From positions 4,571,853-4,635,852 of the forward strand of contig NC_084768.1 in assembly GCF_028858725.1 (NCBI RefSeq): DNA of 64,000 nucleotides, given 5' to 3'. Below are positions 11,601-22,016 of this stretch, piece after piece; position 1 is the first letter of the stretch, and each line of letters begins with the position of its first letter. The notes beneath the pieces were generated by a model. The model saw nothing but the letters and a program-made list of their open reading frames with translations. It was not told where the DNA came from and did no database searches. The position numbers and the translations under genes were made by a program. Source of the DNA: Colius striatus (taxonomy: Eukaryota > Chordata > Aves > Coliiformes > Coliidae).

Positions 11601-14600
11601 TGTGTGTGGTGATGGGTACCTGTGTGTGTGATGGGTACCTGTGTGTGATGGGTACCTGTGTGTGGTGATGGGTACCTGTGTGTGATGGGTACCTGTGTGT
11701 GTGATGGGTACCTGTGTGTGGTGATGGGTACCTGTGTGTGGTGCTGGGTACCTGTGTGTGTGATGGGTACCTGTGTGTGGTGATGGGTACCTGTGTGTGA
11801 TGGGTACCTGTGTGTGTGATGGTACCTGTGTGTGTGATGGGTACCTGTGTGTGTGATGGTACCTGTGTGTGGTGATGGGTACCTATGTGTGTGATGGTAC
11901 CTGTGTGTGTGATGGGTACTTGTGATACCACTCTGCACAGTAGCTCCAACACACACCCCACCGCTGTCTTTGCCCCGATCAGTGCCACCACACACCAAAG
12001 AAACCAGCAGCCTGTCCTGGGAACACAGGGCACAGCCTGAGGGACAGGACCTGCAGTCTGTTACTCGCAGCTCTGTCCAGCTTCTTGACTTCACCCTTTC
12101 CAGCGGCACATGCTGGTGGGTCCCCGCTGAGGCTTTCCCACACAAGCCTGTCTTCAGAGTTCAGTATCACCCAGAAAGGTCACATCTGGCCTGCTGCTGC
12201 CCCAGAAACTGGGACAGATGGAACAAGAGCTCAGGACCAGGAGCACAGGCTACGGGGGAGGATTTTTCCATTCAAAGGCATATTCTGGGTGCCAGATCAA
12301 TAACCACGTGTTGACCTTGGAAAGACTTTGATGAGTCCGGAAGGCAGCGCAGCTCGGACAGCAAAGCAGAATTGTTTGTGCTTCTTTAAATAGAAGCACT
12401 TTGAGGAGTCCATCTACTCCATTTAATTTAAATGGAAATGAAAACAAGTAACCACTGACAGAGCTTTTCAAAAAACCCAGCAGAGCTCTTTAAAAACATG
12501 GATGGATTCAGATCCAGATCCAGACCACATGAAGCAGCCACAGGCCCGCAGCCCTACCACTTCCTCTGTGTGGGAGACTGTCCCTCTCACTGCTGGGACC
12601 ACACTGCCCGTGGCATCCACCTCCTGCACACACCCCCGAGCCCATTGCCACAGAGGGCAGCAGCCCCACGGACCCACGCTGTGCCCCCCTGGCAGCCCGT
12701 GGAAACCACGCTGCATCCGCCATTCACAGCACCAGGATCCCTGCTGGAACTCCTCTCTGCCAGATCAGCTCTTCCTTTGGGATCTCTGCAGTGGCCCTTG
12801 TTTTGCAGACCCCGCTGTCTTGCTCTTTTGTTGGTAAGTCCACAGAGCTACAAAAATATCAGGCTAATAAAAGCCTTTTCCCAAGCATGGAGCCACTGCT
12901 TATTTTTGTATTTATTACATAATATTCTGTTACTGGAATATCTGTTGCAGCAATAATTGCTTTACTAGAAATTTTGTTTGATAGCCTTAGAGGTTATTAA
13001 TGATGGTCTGTTCTGATCTTCTAAATGAATTAACAGAAAGGCTGCAGAAGGTAGAGAAGCAACATCAGGTGGAATAAAGTCAATGCACCTACACAATTTA
13101 TGCCCATAAGAACAACTATGGCTGAAAATGCATTTAGTAATATGGCTGGTAACTGTATTTATCCAACCAGAGTAGATAAAACCTTACTGTTATCACTGAA
13201 CGCAGTCTCGTAACAACATTAAACCTCTGCTGCTCTGGTTTTCAGACTCACAGCCAAAGACAAGATGTGGTTTGTGAGATACCTTTACTATGCTTTGAAT
13301 AAAGCTGGGCTGGGGTACACCAGAACTTTTCAGGGTTGTTTCACAGGCTCCTGCTATTAACCATCCCTGTGATACACCACCACCAGCTTAACTGTACCTG
13401 GGAAGCCTGTGTTACCTCAAGGACTCTCAGGCAACTTACTGTTACATTGCAAAGAGTATGAGACGGACTTCCACTGCAGTTAGGAGACAATAAAACCCCA
13501 CAAAACCCCCAAACAACAACAAAACAAGTTTCCCAAAGATATTCTTCCAGTTTTACAAGCCCTGTTGGAAATTGCTGCTATCTGCAGTAAAAGATGGAGG
13601 ATAAAACAGTTGATGTGCTTAAAGGTGCATCTATTGCAGCCAAGCAAGAGCTGAGCAGCTCCTTTGGAATGTGGGGTAAGAATCTGAGGGGAAATTCCTG
13701 GTCCCAGGCTGCAAAATCTTTCCTGAGATAGCTTCCAAAAAACCAAACATGCTTTCTATGCATCACGAAGACAGGTGGACTTGTCCTCTTATTCTGCTTC
13801 TCCCCTCCCAGTAGCCCTAATGCTGCTACAGGCATTCTCTCACACATAAAGCAGTGAGCTGTAGGAGCTAAGTCTGGCCAACTAGCCTACAGAGGGGCAT
13901 GTCTGGCATCAGCAGCACCTTAAGCTTGCCTCACCTCCCCACTGTAGTTGCTAACTGGAGAAGGCTGAGGACTTTCATAAGAACGTGTTTGCAGAGGGAC
14001 ACTACCGGAGGGAACTGCGACAAGGGCCCATTGAAGTCAAGCAGGATTCCAGCAAAGGCCATCTCATTTGTACCACGTGGCTGTGACCTTACTCCAGACA
14101 CACACAGCAAAAGTCAGGCTTGTGGCCCAACAGCCAGCACGCTGGGGCAGGTTTGGAAGAGGTGGCTATCTCAGCCTCAGATGGAAGCAGAGTGGTGGGA
14201 AGGGAGCCATCTGTTTTCCTGGCAGGGCAGTGAGATCCCTGTCTTTTTGCCTCTCCAAGCGAAGGTGCTTTCCATAACTACATTCTGCACAGTTAAATTA
14301 ATAAAACCCATTATCTTTTCAACAAAAAATCCTGTAAAGAGCATGGATTTCATTTCTGCCTGGCAGGAGGGTTAAGGAGGAGTAGTATTTTAACAGGAAA
14401 AGCAGCAGAATACCTGAGCATTTTGGCTTTAAAAAGCCTCAAAACAACTCCTAGTGAAGAACTTTGTAGCCTGGAGCTCTAAAAGAACGACTAGGGGAAC
14501 TGTAGTTTGTGCTGCACTGGTGTTTCAGTGCAATCAAGGAATAGCTTCCTCTGTTTCACCTCTGACTCATTTCAACCTGCTGTCACTTTAGTTCAATGGT

Positions 14601-17600
14601 TGTGTTCCACAGCTGAGCGCCAAAATAAACAGAAGATGAGCGTGACCTGGAAAGTACTTCTGATAAAGCGATATCATACTGAAATGGAGCGTTTTCCTGG
14701 GCTCTCCATGCTGAACTCAAGCAAGATCCTGAGTACACAGCAGAGAGGCACTGCCTGCTTTTACATAGGCACTTCCTCTCTTGTGCCAATCCCAGCACAA
14801 CCCAAGAGGCGGCAGGACACTTTGTCACATCTGATTTTGTCATTTTCACCAACAGATCAAGTCTGAAATACTGTCTGTGTAAAAAAGCATGGCTTACCTT
14901 GTGGTAAGAGTTGTCAGAATCCATTAGTTTTCAGTTATAAAACTCGGATTTCTTTTTCAAACAACCCAAACCCCTCCTTCCAACAACCCCTGGGTTCCTG
15001 TCTCAACTACTCTGCTTGCGACTGCTCAACAATGCAGCTGCAGGTTGAAGGAGTTGTACAACTTGGCTGCCACTGAAAATGCATTCACGTTACTCCACGG
15101 TCGCTTTTCAGCTTTCAAAGTATAAATTAAGAATAAGAGGCCAGACCCGTGGAAGTACCCATATAAAAACGCTTCCCTAGTCACGACTTCATCTCGAGAA
15201 TACAAACACTGAAGAATAAGCTGGACCAGAGAAGTCCTGCAGAGCTCCACAGGGCAAGTTCTATGATTCCAGGGTTGCTGCTGCACAGGGAGGTGACCTG
15301 TTTCCTGCCCAGTCAGGGTGACAGCAGTGTCACCCACTGGGGCAGCAGTGCTCTGGGTGATTGTAAAGGGCACCTGAAGCGTGCCTAACCAGCAGCTTTT
15401 CAACTGGCCTTGCCTCTGGCTTGGAGCGCCGGGCTCCTGGCCAAGCGCTTGGTTCACCTGCCACAGCCACAGCTCCCGTCAGCCCTGCTGTCTCTGAGCA
15501 GCTGCCCCAGGTTTCAGGAGGTGCCAGCGTTGTTTACAACAGGCTGCCTGACCGGGCTCTGCTCCATTAACTCGTCCCATTAACACTTCCCACGGCTCCA
15601 TTCAGTGGAGCAGGGGCAGCTTGATCCCTTTGATTTCCAACAGCTACATCTGCAAGAATCACAGAATGGTGGGGGTTGGAAGGGACCTTTAGAGATCATC
15701 CAGCCCAACCCCCCTGCCAGAGCAGGTCCCACCTAGATCAGATCACAGATCTGAATGCCACGGGAAGCAAACCACCAAGAGGAGTCCCTACATCTTCACT
15801 GATTTTCCTGAGTACACAGGTTCTGAAGGACAAGAAAGTGTCCCTCACCTTAGGGACTTTCTCTGGCTGCTCCAGGGCTGCTTAAACCCTCAGTGCCGTG
15901 GGTCCCTGCCCCAGGGAGCAGCAGTGGTCCTGCCGCCTTGGCTGCAGAGCAGGGCAGAGCCCATGTCCCCACAGGGAGACTGCAAACGCAAGGGCTGAGA
16001 GGCAAACACACCTCCTTCTTTTAACAAACACCCTTCCTTTTCCCATCTACTTAATTACAGACAAGCACGTAACAGTTAACTTGTGTAAAAAAAGAGCTCC
16101 TACCCCCCCCTCCACACAGGCAGGGTGTGCCACAACGATGTTAGCCACGGTGCCTGGGACTGCAGAGGCAGAAATGATGCCAGGGCAGGCTCTTGGTTCA
16201 GCCTATCCAGTCTAATAACCTTCCTTGGGGTTTGAGGAGCAGGACAGAATTCTTTGCTCTCAAGTTCTCACCAGATCTTCAGCGTGGATTCATATTTTGC
16301 TTTCGTCACAGGCTGTTACTGAGCATTAGAAAGTTATCCTGCAGCCCCTGACTTACGTTGGGGCAGGGTGATTTTGGAGATTTGATGGCATTCTGATTAC
16401 TCTACATGGATAACTTCACTAAGTTAAATGAATCTGGTTGCCATTTTACCTCATGCCCATCAGCCGTTAGCTGTGTCAGCCACTCCTCTTGTCACAGCCC
16501 CGCTCACCAGAGCTCAAGTTCATTGTGCATGAGAAGAAAAAACTTTCTCCAGCCATACAGCACCTTTAACATAACTTCAAAATTACCACAGCTAGCTTCA
16601 GCCCTTTCCTGCTCACGGACCCACACACAAATTATCTGAAAGTCGTACTGTCCTCTGACAGCAGAACAAGCTGTCCTGAAAAGGATGGAGAACCAGCCTC
16701 CCTTGTCCCACATGGCAGAAAGAGATATGGATTTGGCCTTCTCCACTCCTAAATCATGAGGAGTGCCCAGTTTGACACGAAAAAGCCTAAGTGAAATGTC
16801 ACAAAATAGTGGAAATGCACACAAGGGTCCTGTAGAAAAAAAACCACAAGAGCAAAACAACAGCAACAAAAACCCCAGAAACAAAAAGCCCAGAGTCTAA
16901 ATAAGACACAGTGAGCAAGCTGCCGGAAACCAGAAGGCACAGACGAAGTTCTGAGCCATACCTTTTGTCATAAAGCACTCAAGTGAGTTTTGCTAAAAGG
17001 TGGCAGCAAATAAAGAATGCCAAATAGCTCATGGTCATGAGCACAGCGCTCCATCACAGTATGGTCTCGATAAACTTCCTTACAGGTTCCTCCAAATGAG
17101 GAACAAGCAGGTTGTGGTTCCCCTGGTCCCATGCCCTTCAGAGCCCCGAGATGCCACGGAGCAGGCAAGGGGAGCTGGGCAGGAGCACTGCCTGCCCTGC
17201 CGCTCCCCCTCCCCTCTCAATCTGCCCTTGTCTGCCTGTGGCTCTGTGCCACCAGTGCCCAGTGTCCTGTGCCCAGACCCACGATCTCCTCATGTTCTGC
17301 CTCTCAAGACCCTTTTTTTGCTCAAAGTCCCTTCTTTTGACTCAGTTTCCTTCGTCCTATTTTTCAAAATATGCTGTACTTTGGCTGTCATCTTGGACCT
17401 CTCCCAGCTTCTCTCACACCAGCTTTCCATGCCTGACTTCGCTCAGGCTGTCCCTGTGCCCTCTTTCTCTTCTTAGACACCATTCACAGCCATACTGGCA
17501 ACAAGGAACCTGCACGGCCAGTGCCCCCCACCCTGGCTCCCAGGACCACGGTGCCTCCTGCCCTCAGGGGCTGGCCCGCAGCAAGGTGACCTACCAGCAG

Positions 17601-18428
17601 TGGTGACCAGCAGGCTGAGAGGACACACATGATCCCCAGGAGCTGGATCAGAGTCTCCATGGCGATTCGTCCCCACTGCTTGCTGGAGCGCGAGGCAGTC
17701 GCTTTGGTCCGACAACGAGACACCAAGGCCTCGATGGTGGCCAGGTTGCAGGCCACCGTCACCACGAGGGACAGGAGCCCCAGGACGGCGAAGGTGGAGG
17801 CGAAGATGAGGCTTCCTGTGAGCTGGCTGTCGCTGGTGCTGATGAAGCACCATGTGCCAGGCCACTGCAGCGTGTACTGGCCCAGGCCGGTGATGGGCAG
17901 GAGGGCGAAGGCGAACACAGCCAGCCAGATGCCGAGCAGCACAGTCTTGGTCACCCGCGTCTTCATGTGGCTGGCGTACCAGTGCGGCGCCCGGATGGCC
18001 AGCGTCCGCTCCACGGCCATGGCGCTGGCGATGAAGAGAGGGCAGAGGCCAAAGACGGTCATGCTGAAGCCGAAGAAGGCGCAGAGGTGGCCAGAAGGGT
18101 CGACGGCGTCCCAGGCGCGGTCGGCCAGGTAGACGGAGATGACGATGGGGCTGGTGAGCAGCTGTCCCAGCAGGTCGGTGAGCGCCAGGGAGCCGATGCA
18201 CAGCAGGAAGGATCGCTTCCGACGGCTCTCCTTGGCCCGGTAGCTGCGCGACACCAGCAGCATGGCCAGGGCATTGCCCACGATGCCCGTGACCATCATG
18301 GTCAGCGGGAACGCCACCGAGACGGCGCCGCAGCCCTCTGCCGCCCGCCCCGTCGCGTTGCCCCGCTGCCGCATGGCGCCGGGCTCGGTGCCGTTGGGGT
18401 CGCCCTGGCACTGCGGCCAGCGGCTCAT
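8368..18428 (-). CDS. PTGER3: Prostaglandin E2 receptor EP3 (two coding exons)
   Basis: Class A GPCR of the plasma membrane that binds prostaglandin E2. The family couples mainly to Gi and lowers cAMP. Joined coding exons 18428-17595 and 8655-8368 give 373 aa, close to the 388-390 aa of human isoforms. Visible marks: two N-glycosylation sequons near residues 12 and 24; TM1 with [13 protein letters not shown]; Glu140-Arg141 at the end of TM3 in place of DRY; the prostanoid-receptor loop-2 motif [10 protein letters not shown] (189-198), whose Cys194 can pair with Cys116; and TM7 with Arg318 and [10 protein letters not shown], where the family's Arg contacts the prostaglandin carboxylate. The start at 18428 was chosen because it is the first in-frame ATG in the CpG island and gives a normal N-terminus. 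The tail after FCQ resembles the human EP3-II type. Confidence 0.95.
8996..9085 (+). repeat. Inverted repeat, left arm
   Basis: About 90 bp, including GTGAAACGTTTTACAGCA, TGTCTCTTGG and TGTGGGGAACAG. It recurs as a diverged reverse complement at 9489-9588, about 400 bp away. It lies in the PTGER3 intron. The source family is not recognised. Confidence 0.75.
9489..9588 (-). repeat. Inverted repeat, right arm
   Basis: Reverse-complement partner of 8996-9085. Shared blocks include TGTGGGGAACAG, TTCCTAAAT, GATCCCTC and GTGAAACGTTTTACAGCA. One gap of about 12 bp lies between the TGTCTCTTGG and TGTGGGG blocks. The arms are old enough to have diverged at many sites. Confidence 0.75.
9589..10683. 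other. PTGER3 intron 1 (3' part), no feature seen
   Basis: Unique intron sequence. No exon, RNA gene or repeat family was recognised. Confidence 0.4.
10684..11925. repeat. GGTACC-bearing TG-rich minisatellite
   Basis: About 1.24 kb of 15-20-bp units with core GATGGGTACCTGTGTGTG, by my estimate about 65 copies. Length variants carry an extra GT or GTG before GATG. A GCTGGGTACC subtype is clustered at 10950-11160 and recurs near 11740, and a TAACTCTG subtype is scattered. Most units carry the KpnI word GGTACC. The alternating GT stretches could favour Z-DNA. Open frames of 470-530 codons on the minus strand (His-Thr-Gly-Thr, Arg-Tyr-Pro-Ser) are repeat artefacts. The array lies in the PTGER3 intron. 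Confidence 0.95.
11926..15654. other. PTGER3 intron 1 (middle), no gene seen
   Basis: Mostly unique sequence. A short A/C-rich tract at about 13490-13530 is low-complexity. No exon or RNA gene was recognised, and the open frames here lack family features. Confidence 0.4.
15655..15748 (-). mobile_element. CR1 LINE, short 3' fragment
   Basis: Starts with AGAATCACAGAATGG and continues GGTTGGAAGGGACCT, GAGATCATCCAGCCCAACC and CACCTAGATCAGATCACA. This is the reverse complement of the last about 95 bp of CR1. The rest of the element is absent. Confidence 0.9.
15749..17594. other. PTGER3 intron 1 (5' part)
   Basis: Unique intron sequence up to the exon 1 donor. No further element was recognised. 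Confidence 0.4.
17595..18428 (-). CDS. PTGER3: PTGER3 coding exon 1
   Basis: Encodes residues 1-278, from the N-terminus through TM6, ending in CWSPLL. The donor is GTAGGT immediately after CTGCTG, and the junction is in phase 0. Unspliced read-through stays open to 17484 but adds residues foreign to the family. The exon is very CpG-rich. Confidence 0.95.
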
Positions 18429-18720
18429 CGCGGCGGGCTACTGCGGCGGCGGGGCGCACAGGGGCCGGCCCATGGCTGCCCGCACCTCCCCGCCGAGCCG
18501 AGCCGAGCCGAAGCCAAGCGGCGGTGCCGGCCGGAGCGCGGCCGTTATAAGGCGGGGGCGGGCAGGGGCCGGTCGTTCCCGCCCTGAGGGGCCGGCAGAG
18601 GCGGCCCGGCCCTCCCGCCCGCCGCCGAGCCGCTCCGGGCGCGGGACGGGCTCCGCCAGGCCGCCGCCGGGCTGCCGGCGCCAGAGCGGCTCCCGCGGCC
18701 CTGGAGCTTTCCAGTCAGTA
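17600..18720. promoter_or_regulatory. CpG island over PTGER3 exon 1 and promoter
   Basis: CpG-dense and GC-rich from within exon 1 to about 300 bp upstream of the start codon. GGCGGGG/CCCCGCC boxes lie near 18545-18560. A TTATAA word at about 18545 lies roughly 115 bp upstream of the ATG and could act as a weak TATA element. The true start site cannot be read from sequence. Confidence 0.6.
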
Positions 18721-18889
18721 ACGGGCCCGATGAAGCGGGCCGGGGGCACCTGCTGGAGAGCGGCGCCAGGAGAGGAACCTGGGAGTTCCTGTGGGCAGCA
18801 AACGAACCACGAGCAGCAACGTACCCTCATGGCGGAGGCCAATGGCATCCTCGGGGGTATCAAGCAGAGTGTGGGCAGCATGTCGGCTG

Positions 18890-19345
18890 AGGTTGTCTTC
18901 CCTCTGCTTTGCCCTAGAGAGGTCTCACCTGGAGTCCTGTGTCCAGTGCTGCGCTGCCCAGCTCAAGAGAGACAGGGAACTGCTGGAGAGAGGCCAGTGC
19001 AGGGCCACCAAGAGCTGAGGGGGTGGAACACGTGTGTGAGGAAAGGCTGTGGGCCCTGGGGCTGTTCAGCCTGGAGAAGGCTGAGGGAGGAGGGAAATCT
19101 CATCAATACTGCTCAATCCCTAACAGGTGGGTGTCCAGAGGATGGAGCCAGTCTTTTTTCTTTAACACTCATTGACAGGACACCGGCACAAGCTGTAACA
19201 CAGGACGCTCAGAACATGAGGAGAAACTCCTTTGTTGCTGAGGTGAGGGAGCCCTGGGTGAGGAGGCTCCTCCTTGGGAGCTTTCCAAACCCACCTGGAC
19301 ATGGTCCTGTGCCCCTACATTGAGGGGGATACCTAGTATAGCAAG
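18890..19345 (+). mobile_element. CR1 LINE, internal 3'-region fragment
   Basis: Runs from TCTCACCTGGAGTCCTGTGT through GGCAGG-like, GGAGAGAGGCCAGTGCAGGG and GAGGAAAGGCTGTGGGCCCT to CACCTGGACATGGTCCTGTG. The terminal octamer tail is not recognisable, so the 3' end is lost or diverged. The element sits about 0.4 kb upstream of PTGER3 exon 1. Confidence 0.88.
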
Positions 19346-20207
19346 TACTTTATCTCCAGCTCCTCACCAGAGTTGCCTGTATCAGGCAGCAGCGTACAGG
19401 AGTTAGTGACACGGTGTGGAAATGAAGTAACTTTGCGTTAAGATGCAGCAACATCTACATTTTAATTAATAATATAAAGCATGGACTGGCACTCTGCAAA
19501 AAACCCAAACATTTTTCAGTAGTGGATTTTACTCTGCTGGGAAATTTATATAAACTGAAGGGCAAGGCTGCTGTTATTATCACACTCCAGTTTTCAGTCA
19601 CTGCAGCAGAATGCTTATGCAAACTAATACTCATGGATGTATTCACTTTTTCTTACAAAAGCATGTTACCCCTAATCTTACCCTCATCACCACTTCCTCC
19701 TTTGCCATGGCAAATGTCACAGATAAAGCTGCACAGAAATACCCATTTACTTCTACAGGCAGCAGATTCTCTGACCCCAATGGCTGAACTGAGGCAAGGG
19801 GTGTATTTACTGATACAGTAACTAAAGAGAGGTATTTTGGGCTGTTTGTACCAGGCATGCAGAGCCCCAGTCGCTGTGCCACTGTGCTTCCAAACACACA
19901 AATCAAAGCAATGTAAACATCCTGCTTCCTCTAAAAACTCTCTAAAGTATGGTACACACACAACAAAAATACCTTCAAGTTTTTGCCAAAGCTCATGTTA
20001 CACGTGCTGCAGTTCAAATCCAGAATGATTTTCTCCACTGAAACAATGAGCACAGATGTGACACATCTGGCCAGGTTGAGGGCACGTGCTGCCCCGCCTG
20101 TGCTGTGGTGACACAGAAGGTCACGAAGTCACCCGTCGGCAGAGGCTACAAAGGAAGACACTGATGTTCTCAAGAGACAGCACTCACTGCACAGTTGACT
20201 CACAGGT
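19346..20207. other. PTGER3-ZRANB2 intergenic spacer
   Basis: Short spacer between the PTGER3 promoter and the ZRANB2 3' end. No feature was recognised. Confidence 0.4.
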
Positions 20208-20213
20208 TTTATT
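20208..20213 (-). terminator. ZRANB2: Candidate ZRANB2 poly(A) signal
   Basis: Plus-strand TTTATT reads AATAAA on the minus strand, about 1.74 kb past the ZRANB2 stop codon. A second candidate is at 21008-21013. The choice between them is not decided by sequence. Confidence 0.35.
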
Positions 20214-21952
20214 TACACTTGTCTACAGCATTATTTTGCCTTACATTTTGTCTAAGCCAAATGAAACCATAATTTGCCTTTGCCTGTAGCCTATCACTTG
20301 CTAGATTTTTAAAAACTTTCACCTGTTAAGTACAGCAACGATTTTAATACAAAGCACGAGGAAGAAACTGAAAGGCTAACAACATAGCATCTATCTGATC
20401 TGGTTTTTACAGTTTAGTAGTTGGAAGTCTTCAGAGGCACAGTTACAACTGCTCTTGTGCAACCTACACACATTTAGCATCAAAGTTAGATATAAAAGAA
20501 AGCATTAAAGAAGAAACTGCAGAGCAATTTTCTTTTCCTGCAAAAAGGTTATCAAAATATTTCTCCACCAAACTCCTTTTGCTCGTGTACCAGTCCAAAA
20601 GAAGTGTCTCCAACAAAACAAAAGGAACATAAAACCCAAAGGAAAGCAGAATGGAGTTTTTAGGTTTCGCTCCGTTTGTTTTTGTGCAGTTCATTTAAAA
20701 AAAAGCTGAGGTCAAATACGAGCTGGGAAGTTTCACTACTGAAATCAATGCAGATATATTGCTGTTTGCTTGCTTCAACAAAAACAACCAACCACAAAAA
20801 AGAGGGATTTTCCTTACCATACTTACCTTGTGATGGTACTGAAGATACTTAAACCTTTCTTAAACCAAACGGAGCTCAAGAGAGACCAAGTTTTAATGCG
20901 ATATTGCTAGTGAAATAGTCAATAAAGCATTTTAAGCCATAAATTATGTTTGAGGGAAAAAGAATGGTCGATGAAGAACACATTGAAGATGCCAGAACTT
21001 TCTACAGTTTATTAATTCTCATTGTTATGTATAAATAAAATTCAGATACCTGGGAAATTTTAGTCAGCCCAAAAATGAATTTTACAGATGGCCTGCAGAA
21101 GCTTCACTTGATTCCAAGGAGCTAGTTCCATACTCCTCCATCTCAAGAGTAGTTCCTAAATGATCCTCTTATAAGAAAAGATCACGGAGTCCAGAGTCTC
21201 TATGTGTGAAAATACCATTGTGAGTACCCACTGCAGACAGGGCAGCAACGTCTGGTGCCAGGCACCAGCAGCTGTGAGACCCCAGCAATGAGAGGACAGT
21301 GCCCAGTGCCTCACACCCTCTCACTCGAAGGAAGGAGCTCTAACTCCTTCTCTGCAGAATCCTGTGACAGATGGGGTATTTCACCGCTACTTCACACTGA
21401 ATATAAAGAGAACAAGAGGAGCACCCATCTAGACTTCAACACAGGAAAATAAACAACTAGACCTAAGCACTCCCTACAGTCACCCAAGGGGGAACCCCAG
21501 CCCTACAGCTACGCTACTCCCCTGTGGTCCCATACGAGCTACATCAATCAAGCTCAGGAGCCGGATGCAGAAAGCTCATGGGTTCTTCCTGTGCTCGGAT
21601 ACTGCTTAGATGTTGTCCTACGAAGGGCACAGTTGCATTAGAACATATCCGACCCGTGCCTGCTCACACACATGAAGAGAGCCAGGAATCGAGTAACTGA
21701 GTCCTTTTAAAGACTGCAAACCCACCTTACTCGAGTAATGAAATGTCACACCTCCTCTGGGGAGTTTATGGCTTAAAATGCTACCTCACTTTTTGTTTCA
21801 TGAATGAACAAAGCTGCAGTTTTCCAGAAAGCAAGGACAGACATGCACCTCTACTAGCAGATTTAGCACTTCTGACCAAGTAAGACACCAACTTCTTAGA
21901 AATGTCTCATGCACTGACTGGAATTGGGTTTTTTTATGTGAGCTTTAACACA
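20214..21952 (-). other. ZRANB2: Probable ZRANB2 3'UTR
   Basis: AT-rich, non-coding sequence between the stop codon and the candidate poly(A) signal. The extent is inferred from the signal only. Confidence 0.4.
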
Positions 21953-22016
21953 TTATTTCTTTTTAGAACTTGTTCGGGACCCAGAATGGGAAGATCCAGA
22001 TGATGATCTGCGGCGT
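21953..22016 (-). CDS. ZRANB2: ZRANB2 coding exon 10 (terminal)
   Basis: 64 nt with acceptor CTTGCAG. Encodes RRRRSSSGSSHSGSRTSSKKK-type C-terminus (the first Arg is split), then TAA at 21955-21953. Confidence 0.95.

Noticed and set aside
10550-12145. 530-codon His/Thr/Tyr/Pro-rich frame
   Set aside because: It is a direct translation of the GGTACC minisatellite within an intron.
17473-18459. 328-codon frame overlapping PTGER3 exon 1
   Set aside because: It is a shadow frame of the GC-rich exon. The family sequence is clear in the other frame.
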